Assembly (NCBI RefSeq): GCF_003432035.1
Contig: NZ_QOHO01000018.1
Location: 1 to 59,952 of the forward strand
Origin: Lacrimispora amygdalina
GTDB taxonomy: Bacteria; Bacillota; Clostridia; Lachnospirales; Lachnospiraceae
DNA length: 59,952 bases
Direction: 5' to 3'
The notes under the pieces are model-generated. The model worked only from the letters and a program-made list of their open reading frames with translations. It was not told the origin of the DNA and ran no database searches. The position numbers and the translations under genes are program-made. Positions 26,937-35,020 of this stretch are shown piece after piece (the first letter of the stretch is position 1; every line of letters begins with the position of its first letter).

Positions 26937-27296
26937 ATGGAAAAATCAAAGCTTCAGGTCACACTTAGAAATCTGCTTGTCACCTACATATTGACCGGAG
27001 TCCTGCTGGTGATCCTGGCCTTAGCGCTTTATAGATTCCGGCTGAAGGAAGGTCAGATCCGGCTGGGTGTCAATGCAGTTTACATCATCACCTGTCTCTT
27101 TGGAGGTATTCTCATGGGAAAGAGCATAAAGCAGAGGAGGTTCTTCTGGGGCCTGTTACTTGGTCTTTTGTATTTCCTTGTGCTGTTTGCGGTTTCCTTT
27201 ATGCTGAACAGGGGGATAAACGGGTCGATGAATCAGATACTGACTACGATGGCGATCTGCGCAGCCAGTGGGACTGCGGGGGGGATGCTTAGTTAG
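26937..27296 (+). CDS. TIGR04086 family membrane protein
   Basis: A 119-aa protein with four predicted transmembrane helices (about 11-31, 44-61, 68-89, 99-118) and short loops. Size, topology and position beside the SCIFF locus match the TIGR04086 family of Firmicutes, whose function is unknown. It is divergent from the SCIFF gene. TAAGGAG precedes the ATG. A 12-bp palindrome ATATTCGAATAT at 26870-26881 in the shared upstream region might be an operator. Confidence 0.8.
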   Translation: MEKSKLQVTLRNLLVTYILTGVLLVILALALYRFRLKEGQIRLGVNAVYIITCLFGGILMGKSIKQRRFFWGLLLGLLYFLVLFAVSFMLNRGINGSMNQILTTMAICAASGTAGGMLS

Positions 27297-27339
27297 CGGG
27301 GATGATGTGTTTGAGATGGGAAGACAGGGGGGGCTGGCG

Positions 27340-27587
27340 GAAAATGAGGAGTCCGGTCCCCGGATACGCTCATGGTTTCGGGCGGGATAGGTGTAAGGGA
27401 GAGAAAGCACGGAAATAAGGACACCGGCACCATTCATCGGGTTTTCCTGATGAAAACCCGATTCAGGGCGCCTAAAAAACGGACTTTGTGAGTCCGTTTT
27501 TTGTCCTCATTTCCGTACTTTCTCTCCCTAACACCTATCGACGCCCTGCAAAATTCGCCGTATCCGGGGACCGGACTCCTCATTTTC
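27340..27587. repeat. Long-inverted-repeat element 1 (nested double hairpin, ~248 bp)
   Basis: The outer arms 27340-27368 and 27559-27587 are a perfect 29-bp inverted repeat. A second pair, 27386-27423 and 27502-27539, is 38 nt with three mismatches. Inside are two perfect hairpins: ATCGGGTTTTC/GAAAACCCGAT (27436-27462) and AAAAAACGGACT/AGTCCGTTTTTT (27474-27502), the latter terminator-like. No protein coding is credible. It could be a mobile MITE-like element, a structured RNA or an mRNA 3' end structure. Confidence 0.85.
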
Positions 27588-27714
27588 AGTCAGACGCGTT
27601 CTCTTCATCTGGAAAAAAACGTCTCGGACAAGACGGGATAACCAGCATCTTCGCTTAATGAGTATTGAAAACGTGGAGGGGATTGGCTTCCAGTGGGTTT
27701 TCAGCGGCGTCGCG

Positions 27715-27961
27715 GGAAACAGGACAGAGGAAGAGGGGCTGAGACGGTTTGGAGGCGGGTTAGAACTTCTTAGGCCGGGCAGGTGCAAAAAACATGGGCG
27801 GAAATTGGCTTCAAAGCCAATTTCCGAGGAAACCCTGAGCGCGAATTTCTTTCAGAAATTCGGGTGAAGTGTTTCCGGTCCCATGTTTTTTGTGCCTGTC
27901 CGGCCTTAGAAGTTCTCCCGCCGAAACTCCGTCTCAGCCCCTCTTGCTCTGTCCTGTTTCC
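27715..27961. repeat. Long-inverted-repeat element 2 (nested double hairpin, ~247 bp)
   Basis: Arms of about 84 and 82 nt (27715-27798 and 27880-27961) are imperfect inverted copies, roughly 85% alike. Inside are a perfect 12-bp hairpin GGAAATTGGCTT/AAGCCAATTTCC (27800-27825) and a 9-bp hairpin CGAATTTCT/AGAAATTCG (27842-27862). Size and fold mirror element 1, which ends 127 bp earlier, but the sequences differ. Between the two elements only a small CGTCT/AGACG hairpin is seen. Confidence 0.85.
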
Positions 27962-27980
27962 TCACACCCCTAAAACCCCC

Positions 27981-29246
27981 TTACGCCTGGTGAGGCAGGT
28001 ACATCCTTACTTTATCAATCCTGTTCTTATCCAGGGCTTCCACCACCAGCCTGATATCACTGTAAACCACTTCTTCCCCCTGTTCAGGAAGACGATCCAA
28101 AATTCCGATTATCAGTCCGGCTATGGAATCGTAGTCATCTGATTCCAGTTCCAAACCAAGTCGGTCATTTAAATCATCAAGCTTCATGGAACCTTCCACC
28201 AGATATTCAAACGGCGCTACTTCTACAAGTTCGTTCTCTTCGTCCTCATCGTATTCATCCCTGATCTCTCCTACAATCTCCTCCAGTAAATCCTCAAGTG
28301 TGATCATGCCGGCTGTTGCTCCGTATTCGTCAAGTACAATGACCACATTGTTACAGGTCTGGCGCATCTCTATCATGAGTTCAGCCGTTTTCTTGTACTC
28401 ATATGTATAGAGAGGCTCTCTTAAGAAATTCCGTATATGAAAGCCGGTACTGTTGTCGTTTAGAAGAAGGTCTTTCATATTGATGATTCCGATTACATTG
28501 TCATTGGTATCTTCGTATACAGGTATTCTTGTGTACATCTCTTCACGGAATATATCGATGAGTTCTTCATAGGTGGCATTCACGTCTACCAGCGTCATGT
28601 CGATACGGGGTATCATGATGTCCCTGGCTACGGAATCTCCGAAATCGAATACATTGTTAATCATCTTTCTTTCTTCTGATTCAATGACTCCCTCTTCATG
28701 ACTTACATCTACGATGGTTCTAAGTTCGTCTTCTGTGATGGAATCCTGCTTTCGGTTTGGGTTGACGTGAATGAAACGCAGAAAGCTGGAAGAGAGGATG
28801 TGCACCACATAGATAACTGGTGTCATCACTGTCATAAAGGGATATATAATTTTTGCATACTTTAAAGAAATTGTTTCGGAATATAAGGTCGATATGGTTT
28901 TAGGGGAAATCTCACCGAAAACCAGAATTACAAGCGTCAGAATGCCGGTACCAATACTGATCGCCTTATTCCCCCAGATACTCATGACCAGCGTGGTGGA
29001 CATGGAAGAGGCGGTTAAGTTGACCACATTGTTCCCTACGAGAATCGCGCTGAGCATCTTGCCCTGGTTCTCCAGAATCTTTGTAAGCGTAATGGCATTT
29101 TTGTTGCCTGCTTCTGCCAGAGTTCTGACCCTGATCCGGTTCACCGTCGTAAGTGCTGTCTCAGCGGATGAGAAAAATGCTGATAATCCAACTAAAATAA
29201 TTAACATAAGCAACTGTATATAGTCACTCGAATCCAAAAAAATCAA
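27981..29246 (-). CDS. CNNM/CBS-domain HlyC/CorC family membrane protein
   Basis: This 421-aa protein has an N-terminal CNNM (DUF21) domain with four transmembrane segments (about residues 8-155, including GLSAFFSSAETALTTVNR and the conserved VFGEISPKT), two CBS domains (DIMIPRIDMTLVDVN, then DNVIGIINMKDLLLN) and a C-terminal CorC_HlyC domain (VEGSMKLDDLNDRLGL). Such proteins are implicated in magnesium or cobalt efflux and are not haemolysins in most cases. It is monocistronic; the two long hairpin elements lie directly at its 3' end. Confidence 0.92.
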   Translation of the reverse strand: MIFLDSSDYIQLLMLIILVGLSAFFSSAETALTTVNRIRVRTLAEAGNKNAITLTKILENQGKMLSAILVGNNVVNLTASSMSTTLVMSIWGNKAISIGTGILTLVILVFGEISPKTISTLYSETISLKYAKIIYPFMTVMTPVIYVVHILSSSFLRFIHVNPNRKQDSITEDELRTIVDVSHEEGVIESEERKMINNVFDFGDSVARDIMIPRIDMTLVDVNATYEELIDIFREEMYTRIPVYEDTNDNVIGIINMKDLLLNDNSTGFHIRNFLREPLYTYEYKKTAELMIEMRQTCNNVVIVLDEYGATAGMITLEDLLEEIVGEIRDEYDEDEENELVEVAPFEYLVEGSMKLDDLNDRLGLELESDDYDSIAGLIIGILDRLPEQGEEVVYSDIRLVVEALDKNRIDKVRMYLPHQA

Positions 29247-29285
29247 CTCCTGTTTTATAATATTTTATGAATGATTGTACAATAG

Positions 29286-29320
29286 AAAAACGGCTGTGTC
29301 AAGAAGACAGCCGTTTTTTT
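29286..29320 (-). terminator. Intrinsic terminator after lspA
   Basis: AAAAACGGCTGT/ACAGCCGTTTTT stem around GTCAAGAAG, with T-tracts in both directions. It lies 5 bp beyond the lspA stop. Confidence 0.9.
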
Positions 29321-29324
29321 AAGT

Positions 29325-29792
29325 TCAGCGTTCTTTGAATGCACGTACGGTTTCAATGATGATGATAAGGCCGGCGCCCAGAAAGATGAAGAAATCTCCC
29401 AGGTTAAAGACGACTTTTTTCAGCTTTCCGTACTGAATACTGAAATAATCCACTACGTAATGACGGACCAGACGGTCGTAAAGATTGCTGACTGCTCCTC
29501 CGAGAGCGATTGATAAGGAAAGTTTTTCTGCTGTCTTTCCTTTGCTTCTTAAGAGGCATGCAAGCATTCCTCCGATAAAGGACGCAACTGCCAGGGGAAT
29601 CATGGAAACCAGCTCCGGATGTTCTTTTAAGTAACCGAAGGAAAAACCAGGATTATGATTCTTGTATAGAAGGATCTTTCCGCCGCTTTCTTTTAGTTCT
29701 TTTGGGAAATCATCGTCGTTTTGCTGTTCAATGGACTGCTTGATAAATAGATCGAGAGCCGCAAGGATACCTATGATACCGATATATAGCAT
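29325..29792 (-). CDS. lspA: Lipoprotein signal peptidase (signal peptidase II)
   Basis: LspA cleaves lipoprotein signal peptides in the membrane. The 155-aa protein has four transmembrane segments and both catalytic aspartate motifs, GGAVSNLYDRLVRHYVVDYF and VVFNLGDFFI. The N-terminal region is atypical: it lacks the extended cytoplasmic leader and carries an acidic QQNDDDFPKELKESGG stretch after the first helix. It lies 19 bp downstream of the clpX-like gene. Confidence 0.92.
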   Translation of the reverse strand: MLYIGIIGILAALDLFIKQSIEQQNDDDFPKELKESGGKILLYKNHNPGFSFGYLKEHPELVSMIPLAVASFIGGMLACLLRSKGKTAEKLSLSIALGGAVSNLYDRLVRHYVVDYFSIQYGKLKKVVFNLGDFFIFLGAGLIIIIETVRAFKER

Positions 29793-29811
29793 GTTTCACT
29801 CTCCTTTCTTC

Positions 29812-31212
29812 TTATCCTCTCATCTGAATGAGGGGACCTCCGTTCTTGTCTAAGTAAGCTCTTGTGATAATGACGGAACCGATGTTGGGGTCCTTGGGAA
29901 TCTCATACATGATATCCAGCATAAAGCTTTCAATGATGGCACGAAGTGCTCTGGCACCAGTCTTTTTCTTTAATGCCTCTTCTGCGATCCACTCCAGTGC
30001 GTCGTCTTCAAATACCAGCTTTACCTCATCAAGTTCTAAAAGCTTCTGATACTGTTTTAATATGGCATTCCTGGGTTCGTTTAATACCCGGACCAGCAGT
30101 TCCTTTGTTAATGTCTCTAATGTGACAGTGATGGGCAGACGTCCGAGAAATTCCGGGATCATTCCAAATTTTCTTAAGTCTTCATTGGTCACGCGGGACA
30201 GTATGTTGGAATCCTTGTCATACTTGTCTTTTAATTCGGCAGAAAATCCCATGGAAGTCTTTTCTTTGAGCCGCTCTTTGATGATGTCCTCCAGATCAGG
30301 GAATGCTCCTCCGCAGATGAATAAGATGTTATCGGTGCGGACAGTCGTCATCGGAGTCATGGCATTCTTCTGATTTGCACCTACCGGAACTTCAACGGTA
30401 CTTCCTTCCAGAAGTTTTAATAGTTCCTGCTGGACCGACTCTCCGCTTACGTCTCTGCTGCTGGTATTCTTCTTCTTTGCAATTTTATCGATTTCATCGA
30501 TAAAAATAATTCCGCGTTCTGCCCGTTCTACGTCATTGTCCGCTGCAGAGAGAAGCTTCGATACCACGCTTTCAATGTCATCGCCGATGTATCCTGCTTC
30601 GGTTAAGGAAGTGGCATCTGCGATTGCAAGGGGGACATCTAAAAGTCTGGCCAGCGTTTTTACCAGATATGTCTTGCCGCTGCCCGTGGGCCCGATCATG
30701 AGAATGTTGGATTTCTCAATCTGAATGGTATCCTCGTCTTTCTCTAAGGCGTCTGCTAAATATACCCGCTTATAATGGTTGTAGACTGCTACGGATATAG
30801 CTTTTTTTGCCTGTTCCTGTCCAATGATGTATTCGTCAAGCTTCTGACGGACTGTATGGGGAGCCGGTATGTCTTTTCGCTCCAGCTGCTTTTTTGGTTC
30901 CTTATCTGATCTTTTTTTGATCTTCTGTTTTTGGGGAATCTCTAAATCTTTGTTTAAACTTCCAAGATCGTTAAGGTTGAGATTCATGTACGGCATTCCG
31001 GGGAGCTTGCTTAAGTCAAGACCTCCCTGAGTGACCGAATCAAATGCCTTCTGCATGCAGTCATGGCATAAATTCATACCTCCCGGCATGGATACCATGG
31101 CGCCTGCCTTACTTTCCGGCCTTCGGCATACGTAACAGATTTTTTCGTATTCTGATTCGTCATCTTTTTTTTCTTTATCAATATCAGAGTTTTGGATCTT
31201 ATTATCTTCCAT
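29812..31212 (-). CDS. clpX: ClpX-type ATP-dependent unfoldase
   Basis: ClpX unfolds proteins and feeds them to the ClpP peptidase. From the ATG at 31212 (preceded by GGAGGAGAAG) it is 466 aa, somewhat long for ClpX (about 420). The N-terminal zinc-binding domain has C26, C29, C49 and C52. A lysine-rich linker of about 40 residues before the AAA+ domain accounts for the extra length. Walker A is GPTGSGKT (174-181), Walker B IIFIDEIDKIAKK, and the sensor-2 KKKTGARALRAI is intact. There is no clpP beside it, so it may be a second ClpX-like paralogue. Confidence 0.9.
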   Translation of the reverse strand: MEDNKIQNSDIDKEKKDDESEYEKICYVCRRPESKAGAMVSMPGGMNLCHDCMQKAFDSVTQGGLDLSKLPGMPYMNLNLNDLGSLNKDLEIPQKQKIKKRSDKEPKKQLERKDIPAPHTVRQKLDEYIIGQEQAKKAISVAVYNHYKRVYLADALEKDEDTIQIEKSNILMIGPTGSGKTYLVKTLARLLDVPLAIADATSLTEAGYIGDDIESVVSKLLSAADNDVERAERGIIFIDEIDKIAKKKNTSSRDVSGESVQQELLKLLEGSTVEVPVGANQKNAMTPMTTVRTDNILFICGGAFPDLEDIIKERLKEKTSMGFSAELKDKYDKDSNILSRVTNEDLRKFGMIPEFLGRLPITVTLETLTKELLVRVLNEPRNAILKQYQKLLELDEVKLVFEDDALEWIAEEALKKKTGARALRAIIESFMLDIMYEIPKDPNIGSVIITRAYLDKNGGPLIQMRG

Positions 31213-31353
31213 CTTCTCCTCCAGAAAATCTTTATCGTTCAAAGTATAATCTCCTTTTATCTGTAATTCTATTCGGTATATCCAATTATTATAAAGCATT
31301 TAAAAGACTCCTACAAGAGGAGACTGACAGTTTAGATTTTTTTAATGAAATAG

Positions 31354-31390
31354 AAAAAACTCCTGAAATTCCAATCAGAATTTCAGGAGT
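31354..31390 (-). terminator. Intrinsic terminator after htrA
   Basis: A perfect 13-bp stem ACTCCTGAAATTC/GAATTTCAGGAGT with a CAATCA loop, followed on the minus strand by TTTTTTC. Confidence 0.92.
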
Positions 31391-31407
31391 CCGTTCTTTT
31401 TGCATTA

Positions 31408-32826
31408 TTATCCCTGCTGGTTTGTATCTGCAGGCTTTTTGCCAAGTGTAATGTCAACATTACGTTCTACATACTGTCCGTTTTCAAGAGACTGTACCGT
31501 AAGAGTAACGGTTGTTCCCCCTGCATAGTATTTAAGCATGCCAGTCAAGTCATCATAGGTTTTGATTCCCTGCCCGTCAAATTTGGTGATAATGTCTTTT
31601 TCACGGAGATCTGACTTGGATGCTGCTCCGCCTTCCACAATTTTATAAATAAATACGCCCTGTGGCATACCAAGCTGCTGGCTGGTGGTAGAATCAATGT
31701 TCTTGCACTGGATTCCCAAGTAGCCCTGATCGTTGTCTGCAACCTGTGTTCTGGTCTTTTTTGTCATCAGACTGTCAATGATTGTCTGTGCTTTTGAGAT
31801 GGGAATGGCGTATCCCATACCTTCCACTTCTGTGGAGGAATATTTGGCTGAGTTAATGCCGATTACTTCTCCCTGCATATTTAAGAGGGCGCCGCCGCTG
31901 TTGCCGGGATTAATGGCTGCATCGGTCTGAAGCAGATCACGGTTGGTTCCGTCTTCTGTCTGTACAGAACGGTCAAGTGCACTGATATAACCTACTGTTA
32001 CGGACTGTCCGTATCCAAGTGCATTGCCGATGGCAATGACTCCCTGCCCAACTTTTAATGTATCGGATTTGCCCAGTGAGGCAATCGCTATTTTGGATAA
32101 TGTGTCAGAAGAGATGTTCTTTAAAGGAACTGCTATTACTGCTAAATCACTCTCTGCATCGGTTCCCTTAATCGCCGCATCCACTGGTGTCTGGTCAATA
32201 AAGGTAACTTTCAGTTCACTGGCTCCCTGAACTACGTGGTTGTTGGTGACAATTAAGAGTTCATCGTCGTTTTTACCAACAACAATTCCGGAACCGCTTC
32301 CCTCTCCTTCCTGCTGCATGGGACCAAACCATGTCTGGCTTTCATAGACAACCTTGCTTGTTATGGCTACAACCGACGGCATTGCTTTGTCAACAATAGA
32401 AGATACGTCATTGACTGCAGAAATACTGGATGTATTTGATGCCGGAAGAGAATTATTCGCTTGTGTGGACGGCACGGTCTCCGCACGGCTGATCTCCACT
32501 GAATTTTTCTGTGCATAGGAGCCTGCTGCCCAGTTGATTCCTACGATCGTGCTGCCTGCAACAATTCCAAATACCAGCGCACTGCCTACAATTCCTGCTG
32601 CTTTTTTGGCAAAACCGCCTTTTTTTCTTTTCCTGCCGTCTTCCTGATAAGGTATCTGGTCCGGAGTTCTCTGATAACGGTATTCCTGATAATGGGGAAT
32701 GCTGTTCTGAGACTGATTCTTTTCCGGCTCCGGATCTCTCATAATAAAATTGGTTGTTACGGCTTCTTCTTTATTGGCTTCCGGATTTGCCCGGCCTGTT
32801 TCAATGTTGTTATTTTCGTCATACAT
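31408..32826 (-). CDS. htrA: HtrA/DegP-like membrane-anchored serine protease
   Basis: A quality-control protease acting outside the membrane. The 472-aa protein has a cytoplasmic N-terminus of about 70 residues, a transmembrane anchor at about 76-100, a trypsin-like domain with catalytic H197, D227 and S310 (TNNHVV, SDLAVIAV, NPGNSGGALLN), and one C-terminal PDZ domain from about residue 365 (GYLGIQCKNI). It is a single-gene unit. The tail ends in QQG without a further domain. Confidence 0.94.
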   Translation of the reverse strand: MYDENNNIETGRANPEANKEEAVTTNFIMRDPEPEKNQSQNSIPHYQEYRYQRTPDQIPYQEDGRKRKKGGFAKKAAGIVGSALVFGIVAGSTIVGINWAAGSYAQKNSVEISRAETVPSTQANNSLPASNTSSISAVNDVSSIVDKAMPSVVAITSKVVYESQTWFGPMQQEGEGSGSGIVVGKNDDELLIVTNNHVVQGASELKVTFIDQTPVDAAIKGTDAESDLAVIAVPLKNISSDTLSKIAIASLGKSDTLKVGQGVIAIGNALGYGQSVTVGYISALDRSVQTEDGTNRDLLQTDAAINPGNSGGALLNMQGEVIGINSAKYSSTEVEGMGYAIPISKAQTIIDSLMTKKTRTQVADNDQGYLGIQCKNIDSTTSQQLGMPQGVFIYKIVEGGAASKSDLREKDIITKFDGQGIKTYDDLTGMLKYYAGGTTVTLTVQSLENGQYVERNVDITLGKKPADTNQQG

Positions 32827-32933
32827 AACATCAATCTCCTTTCATGTATGTTTGTTATCTCTTCTGATAATCAAAGTCTACCAATGAAATGTGACCATTC
32901 TGTGATAAATCTATATTGAATATGTGAAATGAA

Positions 32934-32980
32934 AAAATCCCTGCAAAAAGAGCTTTTTTGCAAAGCGCTGTAAGCAGGGA
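32934..32980 (-). terminator. Intrinsic terminator after the LCP gene
   Basis: Minus-strand CCCTGC/GCAGGG outer stem with an inner TGCAAAAAA/TTTTTGCA pairing, followed by ATTTTTTC. It closes the 13-kb glycopolymer cluster. Confidence 0.75.
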
Positions 32981-33001
32981 TGGGTCATTTTTAATTTAAT
33001 A

Positions 33002-34984
33002 TTAATTTGAAGGCGGTGCAGGAACTACTACTGCATCTGTTGTGCCCCCCGGGACAGTCGCTGCAGTGGTTGGAGCCGTCCCTGCCTGCTGTGTCGCCTT
33101 AGTTTCTCCGGGACCTGGAACAGTCGTCTTTGTCTCTTCGTCAGTTCCCGGCTTGGTAGTTCCGCTGGTTCCGGGTCCCGGAGCAGCGGTAGTGGTCTCA
33201 CTGGTGCCGGAAGTAGTTGGTTTCGTCTCTCCCGGCTTTCCGGTACCTTTGGTAGTTTCGGAAGGCTTGGTTTCTTTGGTAGGGCCTGTGACGTTTTCCG
33301 GGGATTGCGTTGTCTTTACGGGATTTCCAAACTCATCAGTAGCTTCAATCGTTTCCTCCGTACCGGAGGTCTCTTCTGCCTCTGTAGCCTTCGTTTCCTT
33401 TACGGCCGGTTTCGTCCTGTCATCGTCCAGTCCTTCGTCGGTAGGCACATGATCGATGCTGGTTCCCTGCTTATACATGCCGGAATCAGCTGCGATCTTG
33501 GCACTGATCTTTTTTACCATATCAGATGGCTCATAGCTGTCCTTATCAAAAAGGAATTTATGAAGCTGTGCTACGTTGGTCTCCAGTGTCTGGGGAATAA
33601 CGCAGTCTCCCTTTTTACCGACTTTCATGTCACCGCGGGCGAATGGAAATCCTCCTGTTTCACCAATGTGGTATTTACCGATATCAAGAAGCAGTTCTGT
33701 AAAATCACTGAACGTTAAATTTGAACCAATCTGATCTACCTCCATAAGAAGTATTCTGTTTAAAAGCCCAAGATCAGCTTTCTTTGCTTTATCAAAGGCT
33801 TTCTGAATCACAAGGCGCTGACGCTCTGTTCTTGCATAATCCGTATCCATCTTTCTGAGTCTGGCATAGGCCACAGCCTGAACGCCGTCCAGATGATTCA
33901 TACCTGCTGATTTTAAATGAACGGAAGGAACACCGGTTTTTTCCACAGTCTCTGTAATAAAGGAGTTTATATAGCGGAATTCTGCCTTGCTGATATCAAT
34001 GTCAACGCCTCCCAGCATATTGATTCCATCTGCAACAGACTTCCAGTTAAATGTCACGTATTCGGTGACATCCAGATCCAGGTTTTTATTAAGAGCGGCA
34101 AGGGCCTGGGCGGCTCCGCCGTTTGCATAGGCAGCATTGATTTTATTATAAGTACTTCCTTCATTTATATTCAGATATGTATCACGGAAAACGGATACAA
34201 TTTTTATTTCCCCAGTACCTCTGTTTATATTGCAGAGCATAATAACATCGGCATTGGTTCCTTTATTTACATTGCCGTCACGGCTGTCTACGCCAAATAC
34301 AGCAATGGTCCGGTATCCGGTCATATGCTTCTTCTGTTCCGGAGACATTACTTCATTACGCACCTGATTGGCATTAAAATTATCGGGTTTCTGAATAGAG
34401 CCCATAATTCTGGCCACATAAGCATAGGAGAAAATAAGTGCCAGTGTAAAAATTTCCGCAACCGCAAGGATTATGAATTTACGGATTCGTCTCTTTTTTT
34501 CTGTATGAACTGCCATACGGCTGGCAGCAGCGGCCTTTTCCTGTGGAGAAATTCGTGGCTGCTGTCTGGAAGCGCCGTCTCCTATCACGATCTGATCTTT
34601 CTTTGGAGCTCTTGCTCTATTTTCCTCCGGCTGTCTGCTGCCAGTTTCCGGCCGTCTGGCACCGCTTTCCGGCCGCGCTGCACCTGTCTCAGGACGTCTG
34701 GCACCGCTTTGTGCCTGTCTGCTGCCAGTTTCCGGCTGTCTGCGTGCTGCATCCGCCGATGAAGGCTGCTTTCCTGCTGATGATTGTCCTTTAAACATGG
34801 ACTGCCCGTTACCTTCCACTGACGGCCGCCTTCTGTAAGTCCGGCTTTCGCCTTCGTTTACAGACCTTTTTGGATCTTTGCCTGCCTGCCCGCTGCTGCC
34901 AGCAGAATCTGGCTTCGAATCAGAACCGCGCCTTTCCTTTCGGGTATTTTCACGGTTTAATTCATCATCAAATTCATTTCTCAT
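33002..34984 (-). CDS. LCP (LytR-CpsA-Psr) family glycopolymer transferase
   Basis: LCP proteins attach wall teichoic acid or capsular polymers from the lipid carrier to peptidoglycan. This 660-aa example has a long cytoplasmic N-terminus (about 1-168) containing degenerate ARRPETG-type repeats at about 80-120, one transmembrane helix (170-192), the LCP domain (about 225-430: RTIAVFGVDSRDG, MLCNINRGTGEIKIVSVFRDTY, AYARLRKMDTDYARTERQR) and a Thr/Pro/Gly-rich extracellular tail of about 150 residues resembling a mucin-like spacer. It is last in the polysaccharide cluster, fitting a role as the final ligase. Confidence 0.93.
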   Translation of the reverse strand: MRNEFDDELNRENTRKERRGSDSKPDSAGSSGQAGKDPKRSVNEGESRTYRRRPSVEGNGQSMFKGQSSAGKQPSSADAARRQPETGSRQAQSGARRPETGAARPESGARRPETGSRQPEENRARAPKKDQIVIGDGASRQQPRISPQEKAAAASRMAVHTEKKRRIRKFIILAVAEIFTLALIFSYAYVARIMGSIQKPDNFNANQVRNEVMSPEQKKHMTGYRTIAVFGVDSRDGNVNKGTNADVIMLCNINRGTGEIKIVSVFRDTYLNINEGSTYNKINAAYANGGAAQALAALNKNLDLDVTEYVTFNWKSVADGINMLGGVDIDISKAEFRYINSFITETVEKTGVPSVHLKSAGMNHLDGVQAVAYARLRKMDTDYARTERQRLVIQKAFDKAKKADLGLLNRILLMEVDQIGSNLTFSDFTELLLDIGKYHIGETGGFPFARGDMKVGKKGDCVIPQTLETNVAQLHKFLFDKDSYEPSDMVKKISAKIAADSGMYKQGTSIDHVPTDEGLDDDRTKPAVKETKATEAEETSGTEETIEATDEFGNPVKTTQSPENVTGPTKETKPSETTKGTGKPGETKPTTSGTSETTTAAPGPGTSGTTKPGTDEETKTTVPGPGETKATQQAGTAPTTAATVPGGTTDAVVVPAPPSN

Positions 34985-35020
34985 TTACTTATCCTCATCC
35001 TAATTGTGTCGTATCCGATA

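Noticed and set aside
27528-27788. 86-codon and other frames in the long-hairpin region
   Set aside because: They run through inverted-repeat arms on both strands, have odd composition (Pro/Ser/Arg-rich) and lack start signals.
27981-29246. True haemolysin toxin
   Set aside because: The CNNM-CBS-CorC layout is that of ion-transport proteins; the haemolysin name is historical.
33042-33452. 136-codon plus-strand frame rich in Val, Pro, Gly and Ser
   Set aside because: It is the complement of the Thr/Pro/Gly-rich tail of the LCP gene; low-complexity shadow frame.
33917-34762. 281-codon plus-strand frame
   Set aside because: It lies wholly antisense to the LCP domain and its N-terminal extension, and its translation resembles no protein family.
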